Source of the DNA: Bugula neritina
Lineage: Eukaryota > Bryozoa > Gymnolaemata > Cheilostomatida > Bugulidae
DNA length: 64,000 bases
Assembly: GCA_964035545.1 (NCBI GenBank)
Contig: OZ037771.1
Span: 3,304,128 to 3,368,127 of the forward strand
Direction of reading: 5' to 3'
Shown here one piece after another: positions 61,332 to 64,000 of this stretch (within the stretch, counting starts at the first letter, position 1; each line of letters opens with the position of its first letter). The notes beneath the pieces were generated by a model. That model did not search any database and had not been told where the DNA came from. It worked only from the letters and a program-made list of their open reading frames with translations. The position numbers and the translations under genes are program-made.

Positions 61332-63133
61332 AATTACTAAAAACTAATACAATAGAGATCTTATTAAAAAAATTTAAATTAACTTGCGTTTAGTTTGATG
61401 AACTAAAAACTAGTATTTTTTGAGTTGTGTAGCTCTGGTGTACACACAAGTCTTGCAAAAAATCGCTATTAGCTGCATTTTATTGTACCAATTCTCAAAG
61501 CTAACTAACTAGCTTGATAAGCAGTAAGTAAAGACAACTTAAATAAACTTGAAAACCACAATATAATTATTTTGACAGCACCATTGTATTGCACTATAAC
61601 ATCCCATAATATAAGACTATGAGATGAAATGGGTCACATATGGGATAATATTGACAATGCCTTAGTAAACAAACAAAAACATCACTGTAAGGTGACTTAT
61701 TTGAAAGCTAGGAACAAAATATTAAATAATGTACTTTATTGAAATATAAGTCAACTATTAAGTATTAGCCTTAGCCCTTAGGCCTTAGGTAACTATGATA
61801 ATGATAACTACTAAATTTATTATGTTCTGTAATTTAGAATAATGGTCATTTATATTCATAACTATACTTAAAGTTTTAGTAAATTTTATACCTGTGTTTA
61901 CTTTAAAGTTTATGTAATAAATAATAACTAATAATTACAATAACTATGAATCTAAAATGCAATTATAAATATTTGTGATCTGAACCATGAAAAATAAATA
62001 AATTAAAAAAAATGTCTATATTAGTGTGAATTAGTAAACAATAAGTTACTTGCAAATTGTAACAAAACAGGCAATAAATTTTTATACAAATTAATGTTCC
62101 CTTACTGATGTTACAGTGATGGTTGGCCAATAAACAAATTTGAATTAACACATCCAAGAAAACTATTTACATCTTATTATTGTGAGAAGTTATTGAGGTT
62201 TGTGGTTGCTATGCAATAGTAAAATTAAAATATTTTATTAATTGACTCGGTAAAACTTTATATATAGTCGTCGAATCAAAAGTTGTGTAAGTCGTTTCTG
62301 CGAATGTTTTAAAGATGGCTGCGCCCTGATGGCTAAACTAAAATGTGAGCGTTCAAATTTTGATCGTTTTATTATGAAATTAAATCAGCATTCTAACGAA
62401 TGAGCATGAAACAGTTTTTACTTTTTAAAATTGTTTAGTAATAATAAACACATGTTGGTCATAAATGTACTAATTACTATCAAGGATTACTTATTACTAA
62501 CAATTGTAATAATTAGTACTAGTACTAGTAGTACTACTACTAGTAGTAGTACTACTACTAGTAGTAGACGTAGTACTAGTAGTAGTAGTAGTACTACTAC
62601 TAGCTGCTACATTCAGTTTCACATTGAATTGTACATTTATATTGTCATTGTAATTTATTGATAATCATTATCAATATCATTGTAATTATTAAATTGAATA
62701 TCAATCACAATGGCAACAGTCAGTGTGAATATAGCCAAGCCTACGGCTATGCTTGCAGAACTAAAAGTAAAAGGAAATATTTTATTGCTGTTAATTTTCA
62801 ATTGTATGGCTGTCTGAACAATTGAATTTTTCATTTTTCTTACCAACTGTTAGTGATGCATGTGAAGATTATTAAATTGTGCCTGAAAGCGATATCTAAC
62901 AATTATTTATAATTTTGAAATGAACTTAGACTTAGAGGTGGGTACAAAATTGCAGGTTTATTTTTGATTAGCGCTCGAATTAATGGAAGTTTGTAATATA
63001 TCAAGTATATATTGCATTGTAATACTAAGTATATATTATAAGGTAATACTAAGCATTCACTAGTAATAGAGTAATCATGCTGAACAGAAATCTACATATC
63101 ACTTTCTTTTCTTGCAGGTAGATTGAAGTAAAA
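61332..63133. other. Divergent intergenic region
   Basis: It separates the minus-strand gene from the plus-strand alanyl-tRNA synthetase gene. It contains GGCCTTAGGTAACTATGATA-type degenerate repeats near 61,750-61,800, an ACTAGTAGT trinucleotide tract at about 62,515-62,605, and an acceptor (TTTCTTTTCTTGCAG) ending at 63117, which implies an upstream untranslated exon for the synthetase. Confidence 0.5.
62515..62605. repeat. (ACT/AGT)n palindromic trinucleotide tract
   Basis: Alternating runs of TAGTAGTAG and TACTACTAC that are complementary to each other and could fold as hairpins. Confidence 0.9.

Positions 63134-64000
<867 letters not shown>

Overview
The window is nuclear DNA of an AT-rich invertebrate animal. 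Genes are split into short exons with GT-AG introns, and the window holds tRNA-derived SINEs, MITE-like elements, an ADAR RNA editase, a secreted C-type lectin and a mitochondrial-type alanyl-tRNA synthetase. I cannot fix the phylum; a sponge or other early-branching or marine invertebrate is plausible. Gene models below were assembled by eye from reading frame, splice-site and phase agreement, without transcripts.

Layout. 1-0.5 kb: 3' end of an FGGY carbohydrate kinase (+). 1.0-2.5 kb: a small tail-anchored membrane protein (-). 5.1-8.7 kb (+) and 9.1-12.4 kb (-): two convergent paralogous SAM-dependent methyltransferases whose first six coding exons have identical lengths. 12.6-15.5 kb: AT-rich intergenic DNA with simple repeats and a MITE. 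15.7-31.2 kb (-): an unusual locus. A zinc-finger N-terminal module (31.2-29.2 kb) ends on a phase-0 donor. Downstream of it lies a long same-strand series of exons that all open in phase 0 and almost all close with their own stop codon. They encode a BED finger, a SANT/Myb-like domain, a CENP-B-type helix-turn-helix pair, about nine diverged copies of an unrecognised winged-helix-like domain, and one unrelated domain. Introns in this array carry a short conserved element in one orientation, and a single reverse-complement copy lies upstream, which resembles a Dscam-type docking/selector arrangement.

32.9-50.0 kb (-): a 32-exon ADAR of about 1411 residues with nine double-stranded-RNA-binding domains ahead of an intact deaminase. 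51.8-53.3 kb (-): secreted C-type lectin with a QPD motif. 54.0-56.1 kb (-): helical protein weakly like SPACA9. 58.0-61.3 kb (-): Tyr/Pro/Thr-rich protein resembling axonemal microtubule inner proteins, with a 15-nt microexon. 63.1 kb to the end (+): mitochondrial alanyl-tRNA synthetase, first two coding exons.

The most striking candidate for a new system is the 15.7-31.2 kb locus. It looks like a combinatorial DNA-binding protein gene: one shared N-terminus and many alternative C-terminal DNA-binding modules, as known in outline from insect lola and mod(mdg4), here combined with complementary intronic elements. The gene-structure observations are read directly from the sequence; alternative splicing itself is inference.
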